A DNA stretch of 64,000 nucleotides from Cepaea nemoralis. Taxonomy: Eukaryota > Mollusca > Gastropoda > Stylommatophora > Helicidae. The DNA is taken from contig JACEFZ010011670.1 in NCBI GenBank assembly GCA_014155875.1, positions 62,001 to 126,000 of the forward strand, in the 5' to 3' direction. The notes under the pieces were generated by a model. The model was not told the origin of the DNA and ran no database searches. It saw only the letters and a list, made by a program, of their open reading frames with translations. Shown piece by piece: positions 39,801 through 51,800 of this stretch. Numbering within the stretch: position 1 is the stretch's first letter; every line of letters begins with the position of its first letter. The position numbers were made by a program, and so were the translations under genes.

Positions 39801-42800
39801 CCTGTGTGTTATGTTGAATGTGGTTTGTGACAAAGCAAGGTCAGAGATTGAATGTTGAAGAATGGTGTTGCATACTTTATATACAAACACGGTGAATCCC
39901 TGTGTGTTATGTTGAATGTGGTTTGTGCCAAAGCAAGGTCAGAGATTGAATGTTGAAGGATGGTATTGCGTACTTTATATACAAACATGGTGAATCCCTG
40001 TTATGTTGAATGCAAGGCACTATTTGTGAGTGTGTTTGAGTAAGCTGTAAGTGAGATGTTTTGGTTGTCAAATAGTTACCTTGGGAGAAAGAGCTGTGGC
40101 TTAATGCTGTGAAGATGGATCAACTAGTTATTTTGGGAGAAGGGTCCCTGGCTTGTTACCGTGAAGATGCCTTTGCAATGAGGTTCCTCGCAATAATTTT
40201 GTACTTTTTTGTATACATGAATGAAGTGGGAAAATGGTTAGAATAAGAAGTAATAAAATGAATCTGTGGAAATATTAGATGCCTGTATGATCAGGAAAAT
40301 GGTAGTTAGAATAGATCTACGTATGGACTAGTACAGTTGCAGCGCTTTATTTCATAGATCAAATGTATAAATGAAATAGAAATATTACTTTATCTCAAAT
40401 ATCTGTCAAGGATAATTACATAGTACTTGTTTGGTGGACTGTTATTGTGAAGTTATCTAGATGTTGTCATTGAAAAGTTATATGCATTTTGCTATTGTGA
40501 AGTTATCTACATGTTGTAGTTATAAAGTTATCTACATGTTGTAATTATGAAGTTATCTACATGTTGTGATTATGAAGTTATCTACATGTTGTAATTATAA
40601 AGTTATCTACATGTTGTAATTATAAAGTTATCTACATGTTGTAATTATAAAGTTATCTACATGTTGTAATTATAAAGTTATCTACATGTTGTAATTATGA
40701 AGTTATCTACATGTTGTCATTATAAAGTTATCTACATGTTGTAATTATAAAGTTATCTACATGTTATAATTATGAAGTTATCTACATGTTGTAATTATGA
40801 AGTTATCTACATGTTGTAATTATGAAGTTATCTACATGTTGTAATTATAAAGTTATCTACATGTTGTAATTATAAAGTTATCTACATGTTGTCATTATAA
40901 CATTATCTACATGTTGTAATTATAAAGTTATCTACATGTTGTAATTATAAAGTTATCTACATGTTGTAATTATGAAGTTATCTACATGTTGTAATTATGA
41001 AGTTATCTACATGTTGTAATTATAAAGTTATCTACATGTTCTCATTATAAAGTTATCTACATGTTGTCATTATAAAGTTATCTACACGTTGTCATTATAA
41101 AGTTATCTACATGTTGTCATTATAAAGTTATCTATATGTTCTCTTGTGAAGTTATCTACATGTTGTCATTACAAAGTTATCTAAATGTTGTCATTGTGAA
41201 GTTATCTACATGCTGTAATTATGAAGTTATCTACATGTTGTCATTATGAAGTTATCTAAATGTTGTCATTATGAAGTTATCTACATGCTGTAATTATAAA
41301 GTTATCTACATGCTGTAATTATGAAGTTATCTACATATTGTAATTATAAAGTTATCTACATGTTGTAATTATAAAGTTATCTACATGTTGTCATTATGAA
41401 GTTATCTACATGTTGTAATTATAAAGTTATCTACATGTTGTCATTATAAAGTTATCTACATGTTGTAATTATGAAGTTATCTACATGTTGTCATTATAAA
41501 GTTATCTACATGTTGTAATTATAAAGTTATCTACATGTTGTAATTATAAAGTTATCTACACGTTGTCATTATAAAGTTATCTACATGTTGTCATTATAAA
41601 GTTATCTACATGTTGTAATTATAAAGTTATCTACATGTTGTAATTATAAAGTTATCTACATGTTGTAATTATGAAGTTATCTACATGTTGTCATTATAAA
41701 GTTATCTACATGTTGTAATTATAAAGTTATCTACATGTTGTAATTATAAAGTTATCTACACGTTGTCATTATAAAGTTATCTACATGTTGTAATTATAAA
41801 GTTATCTACATGTTGTCATTATAAAGTTATCTACATGTTGTCATTATAAAGTTATCTACATGTTGTCATTATAAAGTTATCTACATGTTGTAATTATAAA
41901 GTTATCTACATGTTGTAATTATGAAGTTATCTACATGTTGTCATTATAAAGTTATCTACACGTTGTCATTATAAAGTTATCTACATGTTGTCATTATAAA
42001 GTTATCTACATGTTGTAATTATGAAGTTATCTACATGTTGTAATTATAAAGTTATCTACATGGTGTAATTATAAAGTTATCTACATATTGTAATTATAAA
42101 GTTATCTACATGTTGTAATTATGAAGTTATCTACATATTGTAATTATAAAGTTATCTACATGTTGTAATTATAAAGTTATCTACATGTTGTCATTATGAA
42201 GTTATCTACATGTTGTAATTATAAAGTTATCTACATGTTGTAATTATAAAGTTATCTACATGTTGTAATTATAAAGTTATCTACATGTTGTAATTATAAA
42301 GTTATCTACATGTTGTAATTATAAAGTTATCTACATGTTGTAATTATAAAGTTATCTACATGTTGTAATTATAAAGTTATCTACATGTTGTAATTATAAA
42401 GTTATCTACATGTTGTAATTATAAAGTTATCTACATGTTGTAATTATAAAGTTATCTACATGTTGTAATTATAAAGTTATCTACATGTTGTAATTATAAA
42501 GTTATCTACATGTTGTAATTATAAAGTTATCTACATGTTGTAATTATGAAGTTATCTACATGTTGTAATTATAAAGTTATCTACATGTTGTAATTATGAA
42601 GTTATCTACATGTTGTAATTATAAAGTTATCTACATGTTGTAATTATAAAGTTATCTACATGTTGTAATTATAAAGTTATCTACATGTTGTAATTATGAA
42701 GTTATCTACATGTTGTAATTATGAAGTTATCTACATGTTGTAATTATGAAGTTATCTACATGTTGTAATTATAAAGTTATCTACATGTTGTAATTATAAA

Positions 42801-45800
42801 GTTATCGACATGTTGTAATTATAAAGTTATCTACATGTTGTCATTATAAAGTTATCTACATGGTGTAATTATAAAGTTATCTACATATTGTAATTATAAA
42901 GTTATCTACATGTTGTAATTATAAAGTTATCTACATGGTGTAATTATAAAGTTATCTACATGTTATAATTATAAAGTTATCTACATGTTGTCATTATAAA
43001 GTTATCTACATGTTGTCATTATAAAGTTATCTACATGTTGTAATTATAAAGTTATCGACATGTTGTAATTATAAAGTTATCTACATGTTGTAATTATAAA
43101 GTTATCTACATGTTGTAATTATAAAGTTATCTACATGTTGTAATTATAAAGTTATCTACATGTTATAATTATAAAGTTATCGACATGTTGTCATTATAAA
43201 GTTATCTACATGTTGTAATTATAAAGTTATCGACATGTTGTAATTATAAAGTTATCTACATGTTGTAATTATAAAGTTATCTACATGGTGTAATTATAAA
43301 GTTATCTACATGTTGTAATTATAAAGTTATCTACATGTTGTCATTATAAAGTTATCTACATGTTGTAATTATAAAGTTATCTACATGTTGTAATTATAAA
43401 GTTATCTACATGTTGTAATTATAAAGTTATCTACATGTTGTAATTATAAAGTTATCTACATGGTGTAATTATAAAGTTATCTACATGGTGTAATTATAAA
43501 GTTATCTACATGTTGTAATTATAAAGTTATCTACATGTTGTAATTATAAAGTTATCTACATGGTGTAATTATAAAGTTATCTACATGTTGTAATTATAAA
43601 GTTATCTACATGTTGTAATTATAAAGTTATCTACATGTTGTAATTATAAAGTTATCTACATGTTGTAATTATAAAGTTATCTACATGTTGTCATTATAAA
43701 GTTATCTACATGGTGTAATTATAAAGTTATCTACATGTTGTAATTATAAAGTTATCTACATGGTGTAATTATAAAGTTATCTACATGTTGTAATTATAAA
43801 GTTATCTACATGTTGTAATTATAAAGTTATCTACATGTTGTAATTATAAAGTTATCTACATGTTGTAATTATAAAGTTATCTACATGTTGTAATTATAAA
43901 GTTATCTACATGTTGTAATTATAAAGTTATCTACATGGTGTAATTATAAAGTTATCTACATGTTGTCATTATAAAGTTATCTACATGTTGTAATTATAAA
44001 GTTATCTACATGTTGTAATTATAAAGTTATCTACATGTTGTAATTATAAAGTTATCTACATGTTGTAATTATAAAGTTATCGACATGTTGTAATTATAAA
44101 GTTATCTACATGTTGTAATTATAAAGTTATCTACATGTTGTAATTATAAAGTTATCTACATGTTGTCATTATAAAGTTATCTACATGTTATAATTATAAA
44201 GTTATCGACATGTTGTAATTATAAAGTTATCTACATGTTGTAATTATAAAGTTATCTACATGTTGTAATTATAAAGTTATCTACATGTTGTAATTATAAA
44301 GTTATCTACATGTTGTAATTATAAAGTTATCGACATGTTGTAATTATAAAGTTATCTACATGTTGTCATTATAAAGTTATCTACATGTTGTAATTATAAA
44401 GTTATCTACATGTTGTAATTATAAAGTTATCTACATGTTGTAATTATAAAGTTATCTACATGTTATAATTATAAAGTTATCTACATGTTGTAATTATAAA
44501 GTTATCTACATGTTGTAATTATAAAGTTATCTACATGTTCTCTTGTGAAGTTATCTACTTGCTGTCATTATGAAGTTATCTACATGTTATGTTTTGTTTA
44601 AAACTGTTATTGCAACAAAGGTGGGTAATTGCTGCAGAGCTGGTTCTAGAATCTGAATAAACAACATATAAATGGGAAGCTTGACAAGCTTGTTGTCCCC
44701 TGATGAAGACTTTAGCTGAAACATTTGCTGGTATCTGGATGTGTTTCATTTTGCCAAACTTCTCAGTTATAATTTGTGTTCATTCAGATTCTTAGTTTCT
44801 GATTATGTTATAATTTATGTTCATTCAGATTCTTAGTTTCATATTATGTTTACTTTCAGCATTTGTAATCTAGAACACACACTGTATGTGTTGGGAGATG
44901 TTCATGTTATAGATGTTTGTATTATGGAGACATTTTGAGTTGTGACTCTGCTGTATTTGTGTCCTGTAGCGGGGCAACCATGCAGAAGCTGCCCAGTGCC
45001 TGGTACATGCCGCTGGGCTGGTGGCCGAGTACCTGAACATGCTGGAGGACAAGCCTCATCTTCCCGTTGGTTGTGTGGCTTTTGAGGTCAGTGCAGATAT
45101 ATGTTGTGATGTTTCTGGTTATTTTAATCAATTCCGCTTATTCTTACTAGAGAAGCGAGGCAGAGAATGATGTGTGCTGAAAGCTTAAACATCGGGGCAA
45201 TACATAGATTAGCCACAACTTCATTGAAATATAAGGTTCCAAAGTGCTGTTGTAACCAGGGGTGCAGAGTTAAGGGTGATCGACCAACTTTGCAAAATAC
45301 TTACATGACTTGTGCATCCATCACCTGTGGCAGCAAAAGTCCAACTCCTGGCCATGACATGCAGAACTGTTTTTAACAGGAGAAGGAGTAATGCATTCAT
45401 ACATTGACAACTGTCATGAGTATCCACACAAAAATGGGAAAATATGTTATACATACACATTGCATATCTTAAAGTATATTAATGCTCTACAAGGAGATAA
45501 TATTAGCTGAAACTGATATAAACAGTGTGATGTAAATTACAAGTACCCCAGAAGTCGGAGTGGATGATGGCAAGGAACACTGGCAATAGGGAAAGCTAAT
45601 CCACCCAGTGCACATCCTAGTAGTGGCAACTACAGGATGTATTTTTAATGACTGTGCAGTGTTTGAAAATATTGCTGTTCCAAGTTTTGTATTTACCTAT
45701 TATGTTGCATGAACTTTACAGAGGGTAAATACAAAACTTGGACCGGCAATGTTTTCAAACACTGCACAGTCATTAAAAATACATCCTATACTTGAGGCAG

Positions 45801-48800
45801 TAGCAGTGGACTATCTTGAGTTCAAAGTGAGCGAACTCAAAAAAAAATTATGAGACCTCTGGCAACAATATAATAATGTTATACGGCGCTTTTACTCTGG
45901 TTTCTGCATTATGCACAGATATTCTTGCATATAGGCAGGGGAGAGATAGGGAGCAAACAGCCCAGGAGTTACAGGCGACAGTAGGTGAAGTATTTGACTG
46001 GTGCACAGAAATGAGTGCTGTCATCCACCCGGAAAAGGCGGCTGTTTTGTAGTGCTCTCTGGACAACAGGATTGTAAGAGCTGATGTCCCAAGCCTCGCG
46101 ATAGATGGTAGAAATGTCAGCAGAGAGAACAAACTGAAGTATCTGGGGATCACATTTGACAGGAGCCTATCCTTCAAGGACCATGTGGAGACGGTCGTGA
46201 CAAGAACTCAAAAGGGACTCAATGCACTTAAAACTATGGCTGCAATGGACATAGAGCAGAGAATGCTTTTCACACTATACCAGCACTTGATCCTCTCAGT
46301 AATTGATTATGGATTAGGTCTGCTCACTGTCTCAGAGAGTCAGCTGGTGAAGTTAGAGTGCATACAGAACGAAGCTATGTGGGTCATTCTGGGATGCACT
46401 AGAGACACCCCAGTAGTGTGTATGCGTTACATCCTTGGTCTGCCGACTGTTGCTGGTAGGCTCAAGGTGATGCAGGCGAAGGCATACCTCAGAGTAGCTG
46501 CAGACACAGACCACCCACTGCATGAGGTGCTGGACGCAGTTAAGGGTCAGCGACTGATAAGAGGGAAATCATGGATGGCTCAGGCAGAGGATACGATCAG
46601 ACAGGTGTGCCCCCTGGAGAACATTAGGTGTGGAGAGGAGTGGGTCAGAGTGCCAGCGGAGCAGTCAGACTTGTGCAGAGTTATAATCACATTAAGCTGG
46701 GAGTGCAGGGAGTGGCCAGCAGGGGCCACGGAAGTAGAAATCCAGCAACTAATTCAGGACAATGCTCACTCGAGTGATGTGATTATCTACACAGATGGTT
46801 CGGTGTCAAGAGGTGAGAGAAGTGGCTGGGGTTTCATAGCCAAAGCTAATGGTCGATGTTTGGGGCAGGAGAGCCTGGCATATGATACCACAACATCCAG
46901 CTTAAGAATGGAAGTGGAGGCAGTCACTGCGGTGTCAGAGTCCTAACTATCTTCTCCTTCTAGCTCACTGGACTCGGACAGGCAGATTACAACATCTACG
47001 ACACATATACTAATAACACATGACTGCAATCGGAAACTCGCGGGAGCTGTCTCCTGAACAACCTTTATTACATTATACTACAGGATAACAATATGGTCTC
47101 ACTTCACGCTTAAGCAATCATTCGACACAAACAGCCAAACGCTCGCTCACATGGGCGATATTTACAGTGTCGCCCGTATGACCATTCGCAATCACAGTCT
47201 CACATCATCCCGCACATATCACAGTTAGTACATTCCTCGAATATCAATACACAACGTTCATCTCATCTATCCGTCACAACACTATCGTTCGATCGTTCTA
47301 TCACTCGCTAGATCTCCACACGTCCGTCTCTATTCGCTGTCTCACACACACTGACTCCGTCCTCCTTGACCTTCCCACATCACGTGGGTCTGTCCACGGG
47401 CTTCTTGTTTGACCGTCCGTTAGCCAAGCCGTGATGTCTCCTACTGCCCTTGACCTCAGCTATTGCTTACACTGACTCTCGCTTACATACCGGCAATTAC
47501 ACTATTACTTACATACAAGACCCTGACATGCGGCTCTCCGCTGGATGGAGAATACGACACACACACACATCGTGACTGTAACTGACTCAGAAAGCATGCT
47601 GACGAGGGTGAGGACGGGCAGCCTTCGTGCGGAGTGGCTTGCTTCGCTTCGGAGGTCATGGGTGACAAGCATCGCCTGGATCTTTTCTCCGGGGCATGCC
47701 GGTGTGCTGGGAAATGAACAGGCGGACAGATTGGCTGGCTCTGCAGAACTTGGTGGAGTATTGATACATGACAAGGCAGACGTGGTTGCGGCCTTGTGGG
47801 AGCACGTGCACACCTCGGAGGAGCAAATGGATTACCATGGTCTGGCAAGAAAGAGACAACGAGGAGTGACGAAGGGATCTGGCCGACGCTCAACGCTCAA
47901 AGGAAAGGCGAGATGGACTTATAATCAGATTGATACCGGTACTATTAATGTTGGAACTCTTCACTGGCTGCTGAGGATGGGGACGGAGCACTTATGGGAA
48001 TGCCCTGAATGCTGTGATGTCAATTCCTAAATCAATCAATCAATCAATCAGGGAGACTGGCACACTAGATAATAGCAATGTGTAAATCTGTGAATTAGGT
48101 AACTTCCAAAACTGCTAAAGAATTATTGGGGAAGACACCTCACACCTCAAAGACAGGGTCGGCCATTACCTACCATTATATTATAAAACGAACGAACGAA
48201 CTGACTTTATGTTCAAAGGGTAACAAATTGGGCACGCAGGCCCATTTTACATTCGGCCCTTCCAATCACTCATCTTTCTTTCATCAACAGTGCACAAGAA
48301 AAAACGTTGTCACATGAATTTTGTAAACATAAACATAAAGTGGAAAGGAGCCTTCTACACAGCTTTAGTGTGTTGGCTATATGGTGCTAGACCCAGATTC
48401 TGATATATCAATGGGCACATGGGGGGGGGGGGATGTGATGTGGTAGTATCACCCTGGTCTCCTCTGCTTCCCAAGACATTCCGTGGTACCCAGGGTCAGC
48501 CTTCTAGTCAGGGTAATTGTTTAAAATCTGCGGATTTAAACCCTCGGCCACTGGACAGGCAGGCAATCATACTATTATTATAGTTGAATATTCAGAGCAA
48601 CTATGGATTTGTACAGCATGCAACAATGACAGTCCATTTTAATAAGCGAATAGTTTGTATTTTTCATTTGTCAATTTGACTGTTTATGTTTGGGCATCAA
48701 ATTTTGACTTGTTGACAGAAAATCACCCCTAATGTTTTGGAGGAAAGTGCAGTGTCCGATGATGTTGTTTCGCCCGATGAGGAAGGCATCTGCACCGGAA

Positions 48801-51800
48801 TGTATTTCACAGAGAACGGATTGGTTGGGCTGCTAGAACAGGCTGCAAGCTCTTTCAATATGGTAAGGTGTGAGTCTGTTCTGCTATATTGGTGCTAATC
48901 AGTGGCTGTTGTTTCATGAGTCCATTCAGTTGTGTCAGGTGTAGGTTTCAGGTGTGCTGCTTACTTCTCCAATACATGACAGATGTAGGTGCCTGTTTTT
49001 TTATGTCGTACTCTTAACCACACATACACACTAACATAGAGAGAGAGAGAGAGAGGACACACACAGAGAAAGAGACAGAGCGGGACAGAGACAATCATAG
49101 AGTGTGACACAGAGAGATAAACAGAGAGAGACAGAGAGAAAGATAGGGATAGAGAGAAAGAGACAGACAAGCAGAGAGAAAACAGTGTCATATACTTATT
49201 CACATTCTCAAAGACACTAGTCTTGTCAGATACACATATAAACTTGCACACTGTCACTCCCACTCCCACTTAGACCCACTCACACACTTGTAAACTCACA
49301 CACTTATAAACTCACACACTTACACATCATCTCACACACATACCTCACTTACATGTACTCCATAGATAAAAAGCAAATGTGAAAGTAGTTCTGCCATATT
49401 GTCAGTCTGCCAGTTTTCTCAGTAAGATGTAAAGAAGGCTGTAGCAGTCAGTATTTTTGTATAAAACTTACTGTCCTTGAAGTAACTATCAGTACCAGGC
49501 AGAAAGCAGGAGTGCTTCAGAAACAGGAAGTTGCACTGACAAGGCATCAGTGCAGTCAGAAGAGGGTTCGATTGTTGCTGATAAATTTAGTTATATTTGA
49601 CAGTGTACATTGACACAACTATTGTTGTCGATGTATTTACACAAATATTTGACAGTGTACATTGAGACAAGTATTGTTGATTTATTTTGTTTTTTTCTGG
49701 GATTTGAAATTTAAACATGTTTAAAACATGTTTAAATCTCAAATCCCGGAAAAAACCAAATAAATCAATTCGATTATTGCTCGCTGGACTTTAGGCGGCC
49801 TGGTGTGCCTTGCCAGTTGAGAAGACCTGATCATTCGGGGCCACACCGATTGGGCAAAATGTTGAGCTATAGCCTACAATAGGTGATATGATATTATAGT
49901 GTGATAATTTGGTTGCGTTTAGTGAGTGCCGCGTGGTTTAGTGGGTACACACCCGCGTCACACGCCAGTGATCCGGGAGTTGATACCGGGTCCAGTCAAG
50001 GATGTGCACTACTGATGAGCTCAAACAAGGACGAAACTCGAGTCTAGTGCTTCCATATTGACGTGGACGAGGCCTTAGGTTCGTACAAGTATTGTTGCCG
50101 ATATATTTACACATAGTTGACAGTGTACATTGACACAAGTATTGTTGCTGATATATCGCAGGCCAGCATGTTTGAGGCTGTCAATGAGGTGTACAAGCTG
50201 ATGGTACCTATCTATGAACACAACCGCGACTACAAAAAACTGGCACATGTACATCAGAAACTGCACGAAGCTTTCACAAATGTCACGCGCCAGGAAGGCA
50301 AGCGGATTTTCGGGACCTACTTCAGAGTTGGCTTCTATGGGGCAAAGTTTGGAGACCTGAATGGAGAAGAGTTTATCTATAAGGAGCAGATGATTACAAA
50401 ACTACCAGAAATTTCACATAGATTAGAGGTGAGTTAATTATCTGTTTCATTTTTATGCCATGGCATGCGGGTGTAAGATGGAATGAAAGTGCTTGTGGAC
50501 TTGGCTGCTGTAGGGAGTAGATGAGCAATGGACCAGGCTGACATCGTGAACTCCCTCAGGGAGGCAGGATGAGTAAATGACTCAAGGGATGGGTGGGATT
50601 CTGTAACTGTGACCAGACTGCAAGAGCATCAAGTCAGACGAGGTCAAGCTAGACTAGAGCACCATGTGGGACACCTAAGAGGAATCCTCAACAAGCACAG
50701 AAGTGGTGTCGTCAGTCGCTATAAACTGAGGTAGGGGATTTGAGCACTCATGGACAGATAGTTGAATATGTAGTGAGTATGATCTATTGACTAACTATAG
50801 ATATGATGTGTTATGTGGTTCTTGGTTATGATACGCAATGTTAAATGCTGAGTTGTATGATTCTCAGGCTCAGATGCATCTTCTAGTATGATCTAACAGT
50901 CTGCCAGATTTATCTCAGAATATGGGTAGGCCAAAACACCACAAACAACAATTGGTAATTGGTCTAACATAATAACTTTCCAGTAAAACTGGCCACTGTC
51001 GTAGATCTGTGTCAGAACATCCCTACAGGCTTCAGGGTTTTCCATGACAGAGTGGTTAAATCATCTTCTGAAGATCATAGGTTCATCCCCGGACTGCTTT
51101 GTTCAGGCCACAAGCTCAATGTTTCTAGAGACTCAGAGGTCATCACTGGAGCTGAGTTTGTGCCTTGCGTGATATTCTGGGCAAGCGGCTTGCCATTCTG
51201 TGGAAATAGACTGAGACAAATTGGGTCAAACCTGATGCAATGTAGTCGGCCCTCTCGACTGTAGTACTTTAGATGCCTTTGAGCTCTTTTGCCCTGAACT
51301 CCTCCATTCATCAGAGTTTTCAACAGATTGTCATGTGACTAAAGTATTTATCCATTCTGTTATTTTTGTCTTTCTTGCCAACAAACCCATCATCATTTTG
51401 TGAAGAGTTAAATTCAAAGCTTCATTTTATTCTTCGTCTTGTTGGTCAAAGTTCAAGTTTCCACTGGACACAGTAGCATGGAGTGCTGGAGTGGCTTAGA
51501 ACTTTCCTGTCCATTTATAACTCCAGAACACTTGGTTCAGTTCATGGTGAGGAGCTTATGGATTTTAAAAATTGCAATCCTTTGGTAGTGGATTGGATGT
51601 CTAGTCTTGTCTGACAAGGGTGAAAAACTAAGATGACCTGTATGGATGTTAAAAAGCCCACAGTATTGGACACAGAAAGCCGCAGGCTATACGGACCACT
51701 AATTAGATTTAATTTCTAAATCGGAATACCAATCCGCAAAAATAATATTTATAACACGTTGGTTCTGGTGTACACACATTTCAATCCTTGATCATGCTAC

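Larger units (their letters stand above)
49596..50161. repeat. 52-55 bp repeat before exon 17, split by a SINE
   Basis: Units with TTGACAGTGTACATTGACAC and AAGTATTGTTG-CGATATATTT occur at 49598-49679 and 50085-50155. The exon 17 acceptor (GTTGCTGATATATCGCAG) is the end of the last unit. The intervening 405 bp is the inserted SINE C copy. Confidence 0.85.
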
